Source: Furcasterigmium furcatum (lineage: Eukaryota > Ascomycota > Sordariomycetes > Glomerellales > Plectosphaerellaceae). From it: a stretch of 64,000 bases of DNA. The notes under the pieces were generated by a model. That model saw only the letters and a list, made by a program, of their open reading frames with translations. It was not told where the DNA came from and did no database searches. A program made the position numbers and the translations under genes. The first letter of the stretch is position 1. Each line of letters starts with the position of its first letter. The stretch lies in the NCBI GenBank assembly GCA_001599815.1, contig BCIA01000002.1, forward strand, positions 5,739,626 through 5,803,625, written 5' to 3'. Positions 63,706-64,000 of the stretch are shown here, piece after piece.

Positions 63706-64000
63706 GCTCCGGCGTGGCCTGCGACGCCTGTCCCAGCTTCGGGCTTTGCCCCTGAATCTGGCTACTTCTGTGGCTCTGTTTACCAAGAAAGATGCAACCC
63801 GCATGCCGCGAAGAGAGCACGCATGGATTCGTGGAGTCTGCTGCGGGCTGTTCCGAGATTCTGCTCCAAGCTTTGAACTCAGTCTTCAATGCTTCTGGCC
63901 TCGGCTTTCATGGCAAACAGGGAGGCGGCGGTGGCGGACGGGCTACTTGTATGATAATTGCACCAGGGCGATGCCCAGGTGGACTTCACAGGGCTTGTAT
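63706..64000. other. 3' flank of the RRM gene
   Basis: Probably 3' UTR and intergenic sequence; nothing else recognised before the window ends. Confidence 0.6.

Overview
The window is nuclear DNA of a filamentous ascomycete (Pezizomycotina, most like a Sordariomycete). The evidence is GC-rich coding sequence, many 47-70 nt introns with GT..AG ends and CTRAC-like branch points, fungal-only families (Zn2Cys6 regulator with fungal middle homology region, RRT8-like, Sos7, DUF3716, NB-ARC/TPR NLR) and an intron-bearing tRNA-Pro. I assembled 23 protein-coding genes by reading splice sites and checking that every model closes in frame, plus one tRNA, one F-box gene broken by an in-frame TAG, and one frameshifted Helitron Rep remnant.

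Layout. 0.4-7 kb: tRNA-Pro(AGG), then a probable sugar-utilisation trio: a Zn2Cys6 regulator, an intracellular GH32-like enzyme convergent with it (31 bp between stops), and a sugar porter divergent from GH32. The GH32/porter promoter holds a perfect CGG-N8-CCG palindrome and a 12-bp inverted repeat. 7-16 kb: a small Cys-rich protein, a CxxC protein, and a 1303-residue secreted mucin-like protein built on a repeated PPFPxxNxT unit. 17-36 kb is housekeeping: RRT8-like membrane protein, LanC-like protein, PA-TM-RING ubiquitin ligase, RS-rich splicing-type protein, kinetochore Sos7, ribosomal eL37, Elongator Elp6, L-rhamnose mutarotase, a mitochondrial thioredoxin-like protein, and an Rgd1-type RhoGAP.

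37-41 kb is the most interesting locus. A PNP/UDP-phosphorylase-fold protein and an NB-ARC/TPR NLR are divergently transcribed 328 bp apart. The PNP protein ends, and the NLR begins, with the same short motif (11 of 17 residues identical). This is the arrangement expected of an amyloid-signalling effector/receptor pair in fungal programmed cell death or incompatibility. An F-box gene with a premature stop follows.

43-49 kb: Gdt1-like Mn/Ca transporter, a DCAF11/WDR23-like WD40 protein, and a coiled-coil protein. 49-53 kb is a repeat-rich island: recurring CAATTG palindromes followed by G-run/C-run hairpins, a DUF3716 gene with a very long polyglutamine tract, and the decayed Helitron Rep.

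53-61 kb: an intracellular GH78 alpha-L-rhamnosidase, a DUF1593 (Sde182-like) protein and a divergent MFS sugar porter, reading as a rhamnoside-use cluster; the rhamnose mutarotase lies 21 kb upstream. 62-64 kb: a CPSF6-like RRM/Gly-rich protein.

Functions come from motif recognition by eye. No database search, RNA evidence or structure prediction was available.
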